Shown: positions 53,164 to 61,581 of the stretch, one piece after another
Position numbering within the stretch: position 1 is the stretch's first letter
How the letters are laid out: the number at the start of each line of letters is the position of its first letter
Source: Roseihalotalea indica
Lineage (GTDB): Bacteria; Bacteroidota; Bacteroidia; Cytophagales; Cyclobacteriaceae
Assembly: GCF_022458895.1 (NCBI RefSeq)
Contig: NZ_JAINFL010000002.1
Location: forward strand, 186,001 to 250,000
DNA length: 64,000 nt
Direction of reading: 5' to 3'
Made by a program: the position numbers and the translations under genes
Notes under the pieces: generated by a model
The model's input: only the letters and a program-made list of their open reading frames with translations
The model's database searches: none
What the model was told of the DNA's origin: nothing

Positions 53164-54288
53164 TTGAACCTTCTCAAAACGCCCCTTTCATTACTGTGCT
53201 TCATACTACTATTCTGCGGTATGAACTTTCAGCATAACCTATCGGTAGTTAAACCCCTAACCCAGGATAGCATTCTTTACTATGGCCGCCCCTATTTTCT
53301 GCTTGAAGGAAGCCGTATTCCCGACTCGCTGAAGGAAAATCCTTACGATCGTCTGCCCGCCTCCTATCAGGAAAAAGTGAGAGAACCAGTATGGAATTTA
53401 TCCAAATCATCTGCGGGTTTGTCAGTAAGATTCCTATCCAATTCCAGCAGCATCAGTGCGAAATGGACGCTACTGAACAATAGCACCATGAACCACATGG
53501 CCGAGACGGGCATTAAAGGTATTGACCTTTATTTTAAAAACCAGGGGCAGTGGCAGTACGTGAATACGGCCCGACCATCGGACAAAGAAAATACCGCCTT
53601 ATTGGTAGAGAATATGGCTCCTGAGATGCGAGAGTACAAAATGTATCTCCCTCTGTACGATGGCGTTACCCAACTGGAAGTAGGCATAGATTCCGGAAGT
53701 GTCATACAAAAGCCTGCGGCTGACCCCAAGCTACCGATTATATTTTATGGCACCAGCATTACCCAAGGGGGCTGCGCTTCTCGACCGGGCATGGCACATA
53801 CCAATATCATTTCCCGAAGGCTGGATACCGATGTAATCAACCTGGGGTTTAGCGGAAACGGCAAGATGGAAACTCCCATTGGGGAGCTGATGGCCGCGAC
53901 AGAAGCCCGGTTTTATGTAATTGACTGTTTGCCTAACATGAAGCCGGATGAAGTAAGCGAGCACACCGTACCGCTAGTAGAACTCATTCGGGCTAAACGC
54001 CCCAATACCCCTATTGTGCTGGTAGAGAACCTGGTCTATGAAAGTGCTTACCTAAACCAGGAACTGCATGATTTGGTCAACCGAAAGAATGCCGCCCTCA
54101 AAGAAGCCTATGAGCAATTGAAGGCAAGCGGAGTGCATAATATTTTCTATATAGGCCATGAGAATGCTCTAGGCAAAGATCATGAAGGCACGGTAGACGG
54201 TGTTCATTTCACCGACCTGGGTTTTAGCCGCTTCGCCGATCACCTGCTCAATCATTTTGAACAGTTTAAGTTGATAGAGAAGATATAA
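53164..54288 (+). CDS. Exported SGNH/GDSL hydrolase with GxDLY domain
   Basis: 374 residues if started at TTG 53164. That start alone gives a signal peptide (TPLSLLCFILLFCGM), since the next ATG at 53221 begins after it and no upstream in-frame ATG precedes a stop. The N-terminal beta domain contains GIDLY (119-123), the namesake of the GxDLY family. The SGNH domain has block I FYGTSITQGG (Ser198), GFSGNGKME (block II Gly) and DGVHFTDLG (Asp345, His348). Relatives deacetylate or hydrolyse esters on glycans. Single gene. Confidence 0.9.
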   Translation: MNLLKTPLSLLCFILLFCGMNFQHNLSVVKPLTQDSILYYGRPYFLLEGSRIPDSLKENPYDRLPASYQEKVREPVWNLSKSSAGLSVRFLSNSSSISAKWTLLNNSTMNHMAETGIKGIDLYFKNQGQWQYVNTARPSDKENTALLVENMAPEMREYKMYLPLYDGVTQLEVGIDSGSVIQKPAADPKLPIIFYGTSITQGGCASRPGMAHTNIISRRLDTDVINLGFSGNGKMETPIGELMAATEARFYVIDCLPNMKPDEVSEHTVPLVELIRAKRPNTPIVLVENLVYESAYLNQELHDLVNRKNAALKEAYEQLKASGVHNIFYIGHENALGKDHEGTVDGVHFTDLGFSRFADHLLNHFEQFKLIEKI

Positions 54289-54412
54289 TGACATTATCAA
54301 AAAGTCATATTGCTTATCTATATCTACGCGATTTTGTAGTTGGTGCCAATAACTTTCAGAAGTTTATATCTTTCTAAAAAAATTAACTGCAATAGCTTTT
54401 AATAAGAAATGT

Positions 54413-55510
54413 ATGCAAGATATACAGATCAAAAGAATTTGGTTTTTTCTATTATTAATTACGAATTGCTTTTACGCTTGCGAAAACGTTTCACAAAGCA
54501 CTTTGCCATCAGCTCGTGGCGCTTCGGGGGAAATAATTCTAGTAATGGATTCAATTGGTTGGGAAAGCAGCCTAGGTGATGAGCTTAGATCTACTTTTAT
54601 GAAGGCTATTCCTGGGCTGCCTCAAAGTGAGCCCTATTTTGATTTGCGTTATGTAAGCCCATCTAAATTGAACTCGGTGCTGAAAAGCGCCAAACTAATG
54701 ATTTTCGTTACCACTCTTGATAATCAAGCGGCTGAAGGAAAAATGATGCAAACTTTTTTTTCTGAGAGCTCTATCAAGAGAATTCAACAAGAGCCTAATC
54801 TCCATATGTATTTAAAAGAAGATGAATATGCTCAAGGGCAGGAAGTACTTTATCTATTTGGAAAAACGGAAGAGGGGTTGATAGATTATGTTCAAAAAAA
54901 TCGTGAAAGAATTCGTCAGCATTACCTAGAAATCACCCTTAAGAATATTACTCAAAATATTTACAAAAGCAAAGAGCAACATTCTTTGAGCCAGCAACTT
55001 TTGAAAAATTACGGATTCTCTATCCGCGTTCCTTACGGTTACGAACTAGTGCCCTTAGGTGATACCGTTGAAAATTTTGTATGGCTACGGCAACTGGGAG
55101 ATATTGATAAAAGTATTGTTATTACTTTTAAGGATTACACTTCTGAACAAGCTTTTAATCCTACGAATATACTGGCTTTTCGCGAGAATCAACTTGGTAA
55201 ATACATTGCTGATGATCCTGAAATTCGAATGACTCTACAAGATGAAGTCCCTGTTCTCTTTGATTCTTTATCATTTGAAAACAGGTTTGCCGTTGAAGCC
55301 AGAGGGTTATGGCGAATGAGCACTATCTCTATGGGAGGCGGATTTTTGAGTTATACCTTTGTTGATGAAAGACTAAATCGCCTTTATTACATTGAGGGAT
55401 TTGTTTACAGACCAGGAGGAAAAAAGCGTTTTCATATGCGTGAGATAGAAGCAATATTACATACCTTTCGACTTTCTGGTGAAGAGGCTGCTCATGGTAA
55501 AAACAGTTAG
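54413..55510 (+). CDS. DUF4837-type lipoprotein
   Basis: 365 residues. Lipoprotein-like N-terminus (FFLLLITNCFYAC, Cys about 23). The rest matches Bacteroidota DUF4837: SGEIILVMDSIGWESSLGDE, YVSPSKLNSVLKSAKLMIFV, YGFSIRVPYGYEL, NRLYYIEGFVYRPGGKKR. Codon use is more AT-rich than its neighbours. The function of this family is unknown; localisation to the periplasmic face of a membrane is likely. Confidence 0.88.
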   Translation: MQDIQIKRIWFFLLLITNCFYACENVSQSTLPSARGASGEIILVMDSIGWESSLGDELRSTFMKAIPGLPQSEPYFDLRYVSPSKLNSVLKSAKLMIFVTTLDNQAAEGKMMQTFFSESSIKRIQQEPNLHMYLKEDEYAQGQEVLYLFGKTEEGLIDYVQKNRERIRQHYLEITLKNITQNIYKSKEQHSLSQQLLKNYGFSIRVPYGYELVPLGDTVENFVWLRQLGDIDKSIVITFKDYTSEQAFNPTNILAFRENQLGKYIADDPEIRMTLQDEVPVLFDSLSFENRFAVEARGLWRMSTISMGGGFLSYTFVDERLNRLYYIEGFVYRPGGKKRFHMREIEAILHTFRLSGEEAAHGKNS

Positions 55511-55690
55511 AGTCAAGGGTGAAAGTCAGATCAGTATGGCATCAAGGCAAAAGGGCAGTTCCTAGATGCGGATGCAGACTTTGACTCAAACGCTTAAGCC
55601 GGCCGATGCAATTCCACTCAGTTAGACATATAAGATGTCTTCTTCCACAATGTGAAATTTAAAAAGAATTGAGGTTAGTATGTAATTTCA

Positions 55691-58051
55691 TCACTCATCC
55701 TTCAGGCACTGAGCGGGGTTTATCTTCGCTGCTTTTATGGTCTGAAAACCGACGCTCAGCCAGGCAATGAGTAGGGCGATGACCCCGGCTCCGGCAAAAT
55801 ACCATACTTGCAGATCGATACTAAAGGCAAAACGCTGCAACCAGGCCTGAGCCGCAAAATAGCTGATGGGCAACGCAATGGTAATAGCAATCAGCACCAT
55901 TTTGGTGAAATCACCGGACAAAAGATAGACAATGCCGGTATTGCTGGCCCCTAGAATCTTGCGGATACCGATTTCTTTCAGTCGTCGTTCGGCAGTGAAG
56001 GCGGCCAACCCGAATAGCCCGAGGCAGGAGATGAGAATTGCCAGTGCGGCGAAGTACTTGGAGAGGGTAGAAACCCGTTGTTCGGCGGCATAAAGAGCCT
56101 GATAATCATCATCCAGAAACTGATAATCGAAGGCATAACCCGGGTTATAGGACTGATAAAAGTCCCGGATGCGATCCAGCGTCTCGGGCAGACGATTCGC
56201 TTCTACCTTGGCAATCATGGTAGTGGCATCGCCTTCAGCCAGTTTCATAAAAGCCGGGGCTACCTGCTCGTGCAGCGAGTTGTAATGAAAGTCTTTTACT
56301 ACTCCCACAATTTGCCGGTCCTGCCCCCACAAATTAATGGTTTGCCCAATCGGGTCCTCCAGGCCCATTACCTTCATGGCAGCTTCGTTGAAGATAATGC
56401 CAGTGGAATCTGACGCGAAATCTCTAGAGAACGACCTTCCGGCGTCCATTTCCATACCCAAGGTTTCAATGAGGCCGTAGTTCACGGTAATATTCTGAAA
56501 ACGAACAATGGCATCCGGATCTTTTCCCGGCCACGATACTCCCGTAGTAAAAGCAGTAGCTCCCACCAGATTCTGACGCATGCTGGCTGCGCTCACCACG
56601 CCGGGTATTTCCTGTAGCTCAGACAGGAATGTTTCCATGCTCTCTACTACTTTTCCTTCAGCCGGAAAATGAATAATATTATCCCGGTCGTAGCCCAGGT
56701 TTTTAGACTGTACAAATGAGATCTGCTGATATACGATCAGGACAGCCACGATTAAAACCACCGACAGGGTAAACTGAAAAACTACCAGCCCTTTACGTGC
56801 CCATAGCTCGCCTACCGAACTATTAAACTTACCTTTCAGCACGGCAATCGGGTTAAAACCTGATAGGTACAAAGCCGGATAACTACCCGCCAGCAGTCCG
56901 GTCAGGAAGGTAATACCCAGCACGGAAGCCACCAGGGGTATATCTAAGCCTAAAGTCAATTGCTTGCCAGTGATTTGATTGAACTGAGGAAGCAACAATG
57001 TAACGAGAATCATCGCGGTAAGCAGCGAGAGGGCAGCCATCATGGTAGATTCGCCCAGATATTGAAAAATCAGTGTGGAACGACGTGCGCCAATCGCTTT
57101 CTTAATCCCTACTTCTTTAATCCGCCGCGAGGCTTTAGCCGTAGACAGATTCATGAAGTTGATGCAGGCAATCACCAGAATGAATATGGCAATGATAGAA
57201 AACAGGCGCACGTAAGCAATACGTCCGCCGACCAGCACACCGTTGGTATAATCTCCGTATAGGTATCGGTCAGAATAAAGTTTGAGAAAAAGCGTGATGT
57301 TAGAGTTTTCATCCTTGGTTTGCATGAAGCCCGCGAGCTTCTTGTCTAACTGATCAGTCTTTGTTCCCTCTTTTAACAATACATCAGTGATAGCGTAGTA
57401 ATTACCCCAATTAGCATTTTCAATAAGGTCATCCTGGAAATAGTCGAACGACAACAGAAAATCGAAGGGCTCGGAAGTTTGGTCGGGTACATTCTCAAAA
57501 ATGCCCGTTACAATGACTTCTTTGGTAAACACATACGCCTGCCACTCCAGGGTTTTCCCTACGACATTCTCAGTGGTGTTGAAGAGGTTCATCGCCATTT
57601 CTTCGGAGAGCACAATAGAACTTTTATCAGCCAGTACCTGCTGCGGATCGCCCTGCAACAGCTTGAAAGAATAGAGCGAGAAAAAATCTTTGCTCACGAA
57701 TTGCCCCTGGGCATCAATATGCAGTTCGTTGGCAGAAAGGGAAAACTCCTCAATGCCCGATGAGCTTACAACGTACTCGATCTCCGGCATTTCCTGCTCT
57801 AAAGCCTCTCCAAGAAGTCCGGTTGTGTAAGGCATGGTTGTAATCTGGTCGGCTTCAGCATGGTTCGCCATCACCCGGTATAACCGGTCGTTATTCTGGT
57901 GGAAAGCATCTATCGCTAGTTCATCGTTTACCCACAGATAAATGAGCAATGCACAGGCCAGCCCGGACGACAGCCCGATGAGGTTAATAAAGAACGTGCT
58001 TTTAAACCGCTGAAAATTACGGTAGATGAGTAGGAGACCATGTCGGAACAT
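55691..58051 (-). CDS. FtsX/MacB-like permease, no prefix domain
   Basis: 786 residues: MFRHGLLLIYRNFQRFKSTF, first helix, periplasmic domain, NFMNLSTAKASRRIKEVGIK, AGSYPALYLSGF, fifth helix FQFTLSVVLIVAVLIVY, second periplasmic domain, GLFGLAAFTAERRLKEIGIR and the unusual end INPAQCLKDE. Far from the array and on the opposite strand, yet led by the same promoter architecture (P4). Monocistronic as far as visible. Confidence 0.92.
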   Translation of the reverse strand: MFRHGLLLIYRNFQRFKSTFFINLIGLSSGLACALLIYLWVNDELAIDAFHQNNDRLYRVMANHAEADQITTMPYTTGLLGEALEQEMPEIEYVVSSSGIEEFSLSANELHIDAQGQFVSKDFFSLYSFKLLQGDPQQVLADKSSIVLSEEMAMNLFNTTENVVGKTLEWQAYVFTKEVIVTGIFENVPDQTSEPFDFLLSFDYFQDDLIENANWGNYYAITDVLLKEGTKTDQLDKKLAGFMQTKDENSNITLFLKLYSDRYLYGDYTNGVLVGGRIAYVRLFSIIAIFILVIACINFMNLSTAKASRRIKEVGIKKAIGARRSTLIFQYLGESTMMAALSLLTAMILVTLLLPQFNQITGKQLTLGLDIPLVASVLGITFLTGLLAGSYPALYLSGFNPIAVLKGKFNSSVGELWARKGLVVFQFTLSVVLIVAVLIVYQQISFVQSKNLGYDRDNIIHFPAEGKVVESMETFLSELQEIPGVVSAASMRQNLVGATAFTTGVSWPGKDPDAIVRFQNITVNYGLIETLGMEMDAGRSFSRDFASDSTGIIFNEAAMKVMGLEDPIGQTINLWGQDRQIVGVVKDFHYNSLHEQVAPAFMKLAEGDATTMIAKVEANRLPETLDRIRDFYQSYNPGYAFDYQFLDDDYQALYAAEQRVSTLSKYFAALAILISCLGLFGLAAFTAERRLKEIGIRKILGASNTGIVYLLSGDFTKMVLIAITIALPISYFAAQAWLQRFAFSIDLQVWYFAGAGVIALLIAWLSVGFQTIKAAKINPAQCLKDE

Positions 58052-58092
58052 ACGCGGGAAGGTAAATTATATAATAATACACTTGTGCCAGG

Positions 58093-58196
58093 TTCAATCC
58101 TTATGCCATTGATTAAAGTTGCTCTGAGAGCTTCTGGGGGCCTGCTTATTATTGATTGACTGTTCGCGTACGATCATGATTGTGCGAATACGGACA
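58093..58196 (-). promoter_or_regulatory. Tandem palindromic activator sites plus -24/-12-like promoter (P4)
   Basis: In plus-strand reading, the distal site TGTGCG-AATA-CGGACA is at 58181-58196 and the proximal site TGTTCG-CGTA-CGATCA at 58161-58176, centres 20 bp apart. On the minus strand TGGCATA-AGGA-TTGAA occupies 58108-58093, its GG 62 bp from the proximal centre. The permease ATG (58051) follows after 41 bp. Confidence 0.7.
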
Positions 58197-58395
58197 ACCA
58201 TAAAGATGCTTTTTGATTGATTCGAAAGGCTTATTTGCAGGATGATTTTAAAAACACATTGCCAGAAAGGATTGTTGTTTTTTTCAGTTGGCATTGGTTA
58301 TAATAAGGTGATTTTTATTTCCCTTTCACCCTGATTTCCCTCTTTGCTTTTTTTACCAGCAAATTTTTTCCAGAACGAGGTTTCGAGTTTAGGAT

Positions 58396-58920
58396 ATGAA
58401 CGAAAGTACTCAGGTTGCCCTTTTAAAAGAGCGAGCTCCTCGTGCATTAGACTATGTTTATGAGGCATATGCAGCTTCCTTATACGGTATTATTTACCGG
58501 GTTGTGGGAGAAGAAGGCGTAGCTGAAGAATTATTGAAGGATACTTTTGTTACGATATGGGAGAAAATAGATGCCTATGACTCCCAAAAATATAGATTTT
58601 TCACCTGGATAATGCAGATTGCAAGAAACCAGGCTATGGATTATCTTCGTTCTAAAAAGGACACTCAGTCTGGCGAAGCCGATTTGGTTCTTAGCAACGG
58701 GCCCACAATTGAGATGCTGCTAAAAAAGCACGACCGGCCATTACAGAATTTGCTGGACAACTTACCGCCAGAACAGGGAGAAGTAATCAAACTGGTATAC
58801 TTTGCCGGATATTCGCAGATAGAAGCGGCTAAAAAATTGAATATTTCGTTAGAAACTATCAAAACCAGGTTACGTTCTGCACTGATAAAGCTTCGAGAAC
58901 TTTTACATTTTTCGCTTTGA
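58396..58920 (+). CDS. ECF-type RNA polymerase sigma factor (SigK-like)
   Basis: 174 residues. Region 2: LDYVYEAYAASLYGIIYRVV, RFFTWIMQIARNQAMDYLRS. Region 4: LPPEQGEVIKLVYFAGYSQI, AAKKLNISLETIKTRLRSAL. The YSQxEAAxxLNISLETIKTR pattern is of the SigK/RskA group. The anti-sigma gene overlaps its stop codon. Divergent to the 55691 permease with 344 bp between. Confidence 0.93.
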   Translation: MNESTQVALLKERAPRALDYVYEAYAASLYGIIYRVVGEEGVAEELLKDTFVTIWEKIDAYDSQKYRFFTWIMQIARNQAMDYLRSKKDTQSGEADLVLSNGPTIEMLLKKHDRPLQNLLDNLPPEQGEVIKLVYFAGYSQIEAAKKLNISLETIKTRLRSALIKLRELLHFSL

Positions 58921-59699
58921 AAGTAGATGATTACATAGCGTCAGGCGTACTAGAGCAATATGTATTGGGAGACTTAACTGCTACTGAAGCCAACGAGGTA
59001 GCAAGAATGGCATCGCTATACCCCGAAGTGCGTCAGGAAATAACACTAATAGAAGATACGCAGCAGGCCATCACCGAAAACCTGGCTATAAAGCCGCCCC
59101 TTCGCGTGAGAGAATCGATCCTGGCTACCATCTCAGGCTCAGAAGAAAAAGATGCTGATGAGAAGCCCTCTCTTACTAAAAAGAATAAAAAAATACATTA
59201 TCTGCGATATGGCGTAGCAGCTTCTTTTACCCTAAAACTGGTAGCTATGGCCGTGGCAGCTCATTTCTGGATACAATGGCAACGGGCCGACGACCGGTTT
59301 GCACGGCTACAGGAGCGTTATGAAAACCTCGAACAGGAATCGCAGCAGATTACCAAGGCTCTGTTTGCCGTAAGTGACCCGGACTTTCAGACGATAGTAC
59401 TTAAAAGTCAGGGGACAGACACTAACAACCGGGCACTGGTATATTGGAATGAAAAAACGTTGGAGATATATATAAACCCTAACAACCTTCCCAAGAATAA
59501 CAACGATCAACAGTACCAGCTTTGGGGCATGGTAAATGGCAACCCACAAAGCTTAGGGACCTTTGATGTATCCGGTACATCTTCTCTACCTCAGATAATC
59601 ACGATGCAGGGCGTAGACAACCTTTCATCCTTTGCTATCACCTTAGAACCCGATGGTGGAAGCACCTCACCGAGCCCTCAATCTCCAATATACCAGTGA
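58917..59699 (+). CDS. RskA-type anti-sigma factor
   Basis: 260 residues starting with TTG at 58917, which overlaps the sigma stop (TTGA); no in-frame ATG is near. The cytosolic ASD-like part has VLEQYVLGDLTATEANEVAR. One membrane helix (about 100-122) is followed by a coiled segment (RFARLQERYENLEQESQQ) and the RskA_C domain (YQLWGMVNGNPQSLGTFDV, FAITLEPDGGSTSPS). It should hold the preceding sigma factor at the membrane until released by proteolysis. Confidence 0.92.
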   Translation: MKVDDYIASGVLEQYVLGDLTATEANEVARMASLYPEVRQEITLIEDTQQAITENLAIKPPLRVRESILATISGSEEKDADEKPSLTKKNKKIHYLRYGVAASFTLKLVAMAVAAHFWIQWQRADDRFARLQERYENLEQESQQITKALFAVSDPDFQTIVLKSQGTDTNNRALVYWNEKTLEIYINPNNLPKNNNDQQYQLWGMVNGNPQSLGTFDVSGTSSLPQIITMQGVDNLSSFAITLEPDGGSTSPSPQSPIYQ

Positions 59700-59767
59700 T
59701 ACAGTCGCGTGTATTCCGATTATCAAGTAAGAAGCAATTTGCCGTCGAAGTTTTAATAAGTGTTATC

Positions 59768-59818
59768 GGAGGCAGTTAGCGGGAGGCCGGGCTCGCACGC
59801 CTCCCGCTGACTGCCCCC
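59768..59818. repeat. GC-rich intergenic palindrome
   Basis: Arms of 20 bp, GGAGGCAGTTAGCGGGAGGC (59768-59787) and its near-complement at 59799-59818, with two mismatches and an 11-base loop. No T tract. It follows the anti-sigma gene. Confidence 0.88.
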
Positions 59819-59961
59819 TGTTTCCTAGCAATACTATAACTACCATTTAGGCTGAAGCGAAGTAAATTCTCAAACCGTCATTTCGGGATTTCCGTGGTGT
59901 TACGAAGCTCACTTTTGGTGTGTTCTTCTGCAATACTTTTCATTTTGATGAGGCACTAAAG

Positions 59962-60065
59962 TGTACGATCACGTACACTTCTGCCCATTAGCGTACAACC
60001 CTTTTGATAAAAATCCCTCTAAAACGACCACTGGCGCATTTTTTGTCTCTGGCACGCCGGTTGAA
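59962..60065 (+). promoter_or_regulatory. Tandem palindromic activator sites plus -24/-12-like promoter (P5)
   Basis: Site 1 TGTACG-ATCA-CGTACA (59962-59977) is perfect, with arms extending to 9 bp. Site 2 TGCCCA-TTAG-CGTACA (59982-59997) is centred 20 bp downstream. TGGCACG-CCGG-TTGAA follows at 60050-60065, the best -24 match of the five, GG 62 bp from site 2. The next ATG is 60110. Confidence 0.7.
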
Positions 60066-60109
60066 CTATACCAGGCATCTGATTTCGCAACACTTTAACC
60101 GTTTATCTC

Positions 60110-60877
60110 ATGCGACTACTTTTCATACCCGCCTTACTTTTAGCCTGTGTTTCGTTCAGCTACGCTCAGCAGCGTGTCGATGCCCGCGACATTATCCAGC
60201 AGATTAATCAGGGAGAAGCCGTGTCTTACGAAAATGTGGAGATTGTGGGAGACCTTGACCTGACCAATCTTGATAACCGTCGTCAGACTGAATCTTCTAA
60301 AGGATGGTTCGGCAATAGCAACGATACCTATGAAAGCACAGTGGAAAATTCGATCAGCTTTGTTAACTGCACTTTTTTGGATGATGTGATTGCGTACTAC
60401 CACGAAGATGATGATGAAGACACCTTCATTGCCCACTTTGAAGGTGATGCAATATTCCGCAAGTGTACCTTCCGCCAGGCGAGCGAGTTTAAGTATTCTG
60501 AATTCTCCGAAGATGCCGATTTCTCCGGTTCGGTCTTTGAAGAAGAAGCTAATTTTAAGTACGCTGAGTTTTCAGAAGCTCCCACCTTTGCCAGCACGGT
60601 GTTCGAAGACGACGCTAATTTCAAGTATGCTGAGTTTCCGGAAGAGACAAACTTCACCGCGGCTGTTTTTGATGAAGAGGCCAATTTCAAATATGCTGAA
60701 TTTCCACAAGGTGCCTCTTTTGAAGAATCCGTTTTCAACGACTTGGCAAACTTCAAGTATGCCAAATTCCGCACTCCGCTTAACATGCAGAACGTATCCT
60801 TCAACGGAGATGAAGACTTTAAATACACCAAAGTAGATGGACGTAATTTCACCTCTTATCTGCTGAATAACCGGTAA
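60110..60877 (+). CDS. Exported pentapeptide-type repeat protein
   Basis: 255 residues with a signal peptide (LLFIPALLLACVSFSYAQ). From about residue 115 it has tandem 22-residue units built on ANFKYAEF..., Phe spaced 5 and 6 residues apart, as in the Pentapeptide_3-type repeat (right-handed beta helix). At least five units are seen, very acidic between Phe positions. It is the only non-permease gene under the tandem-palindrome promoter, so its envelope role may relate to the permeases. Function otherwise unknown. Confidence 0.88.
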   Translation: MRLLFIPALLLACVSFSYAQQRVDARDIIQQINQGEAVSYENVEIVGDLDLTNLDNRRQTESSKGWFGNSNDTYESTVENSISFVNCTFLDDVIAYYHEDDDEDTFIAHFEGDAIFRKCTFRQASEFKYSEFSEDADFSGSVFEEEANFKYAEFSEAPTFASTVFEDDANFKYAEFPEETNFTAAVFDEEANFKYAEFPQGASFEESVFNDLANFKYAKFRTPLNMQNVSFNGDEDFKYTKVDGRNFTSYLLNNR

Positions 60878-60965
60878 AAATATGGGCCATTTCAGGTGCA
60901 TAGTAAGGGCCACCCAGTTTATACGCCACTCATTTTTTCAGGTGACTGGCTATGACTGCAAAAGC

Positions 60966-61448
60966 ATGAATACGCTGAAAATTAATTTTAGCGTATTCGT
61001 GTTCATGGCGGCGGCTCTTTTATACCAGAGTGCTTACGCCCAACCTAAGAACACCATTGATTCTGCGCCTCAGATTTTAAAAATCCTGAAGGAGCATCAG
61101 TTTTCCGAAACTGGTGTAGCTTTGGCCGCTCAAGAGGGTATCATCCGGGTGGATGCCTTCCTATCCGTAGCCGCCATAAAAGCCCAGGAAAACGGAATAC
61201 TGGCTATCACTACGCTAGTTGACCCATCTGAATTACATAGTCCGGGGGCTATTGTATTTCTGCTGGCGGGTTGGGCATTTCTCGTTATCTCTCTGATAGG
61301 GTTTATTAAGGGGCTCAATACCATTTATCAGAAAATCAGGATTGACCCTTTGCTCAAATACTTTACACTGATTGCTTCTGTAGCATGTTGCCTGATAGCC
61401 GCATATCTTCTTTACTGGAATATTGGCCTGACTCTCGGAAGTTATTGA
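60966..61448 (+). CDS. Exported membrane protein, unknown
   Basis: 160 residues from ATG 60966, chosen because a signal peptide follows (FSVFVFMAAALLYQSAYAQP); the open frame starts earlier at 60882. A helix-rich periplasmic part (QILKILKEHQFSETGVALAA) precedes two membrane helices (GAIVFLLAGWAFLVISLIGF and LIASVACCLIAAYLLYWNIG). No family recognised. 89 bp after the pentapeptide-type gene and possibly in its transcript. Confidence 0.7.
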   Translation: MNTLKINFSVFVFMAAALLYQSAYAQPKNTIDSAPQILKILKEHQFSETGVALAAQEGIIRVDAFLSVAAIKAQENGILAITTLVDPSELHSPGAIVFLLAGWAFLVISLIGFIKGLNTIYQKIRIDPLLKYFTLIASVACCLIAAYLLYWNIGLTLGSY

Positions 61449-61474
61449 AAAGAGCAATAAGTGATTATTCTACT

Positions 61475-61552
61475 TTTGCGCTGGCTACCGTCAGTGTACA
61501 TTCCATAAAGTCTGCATTAGCCAACCCTACCTGTTCGCTTCGTCGCGAATAA
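61475..61552 (+). pseudogene. Decayed C-terminal tail of an FtsX-like permease
   Basis: The frame reads FALATVSVHSIKSALANP, then TCSLRRE and TAA. This corresponds to the end of the array permeases, for example FALAG...LLTVSFQSIKAAVANPVDSLRSE at the 38192 gene, with an internal deletion between FALA and TVS. No start codon or upstream permease sequence was found. It lies between two small membrane-protein genes. Confidence 0.8.
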
Positions 61553-61581
61553 TTGGTAACTTGGTAGGAAAGTATTGCCTA

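Noticed and set aside
58245..58300. TGGCAA on the minus strand near 58264 and TTGGCATTGG on the plus strand near 58290
   Set aside because: Neither has TTG at the required distance, and neither is positioned downstream of the activator pair in the right direction.
60390..60852. Long frames of about 150 residues on both strands within the pentapeptide-type gene
   Set aside because: Produced by the repeated codons of the real gene; the signal peptide and the repeats belong to the 60110 frame.
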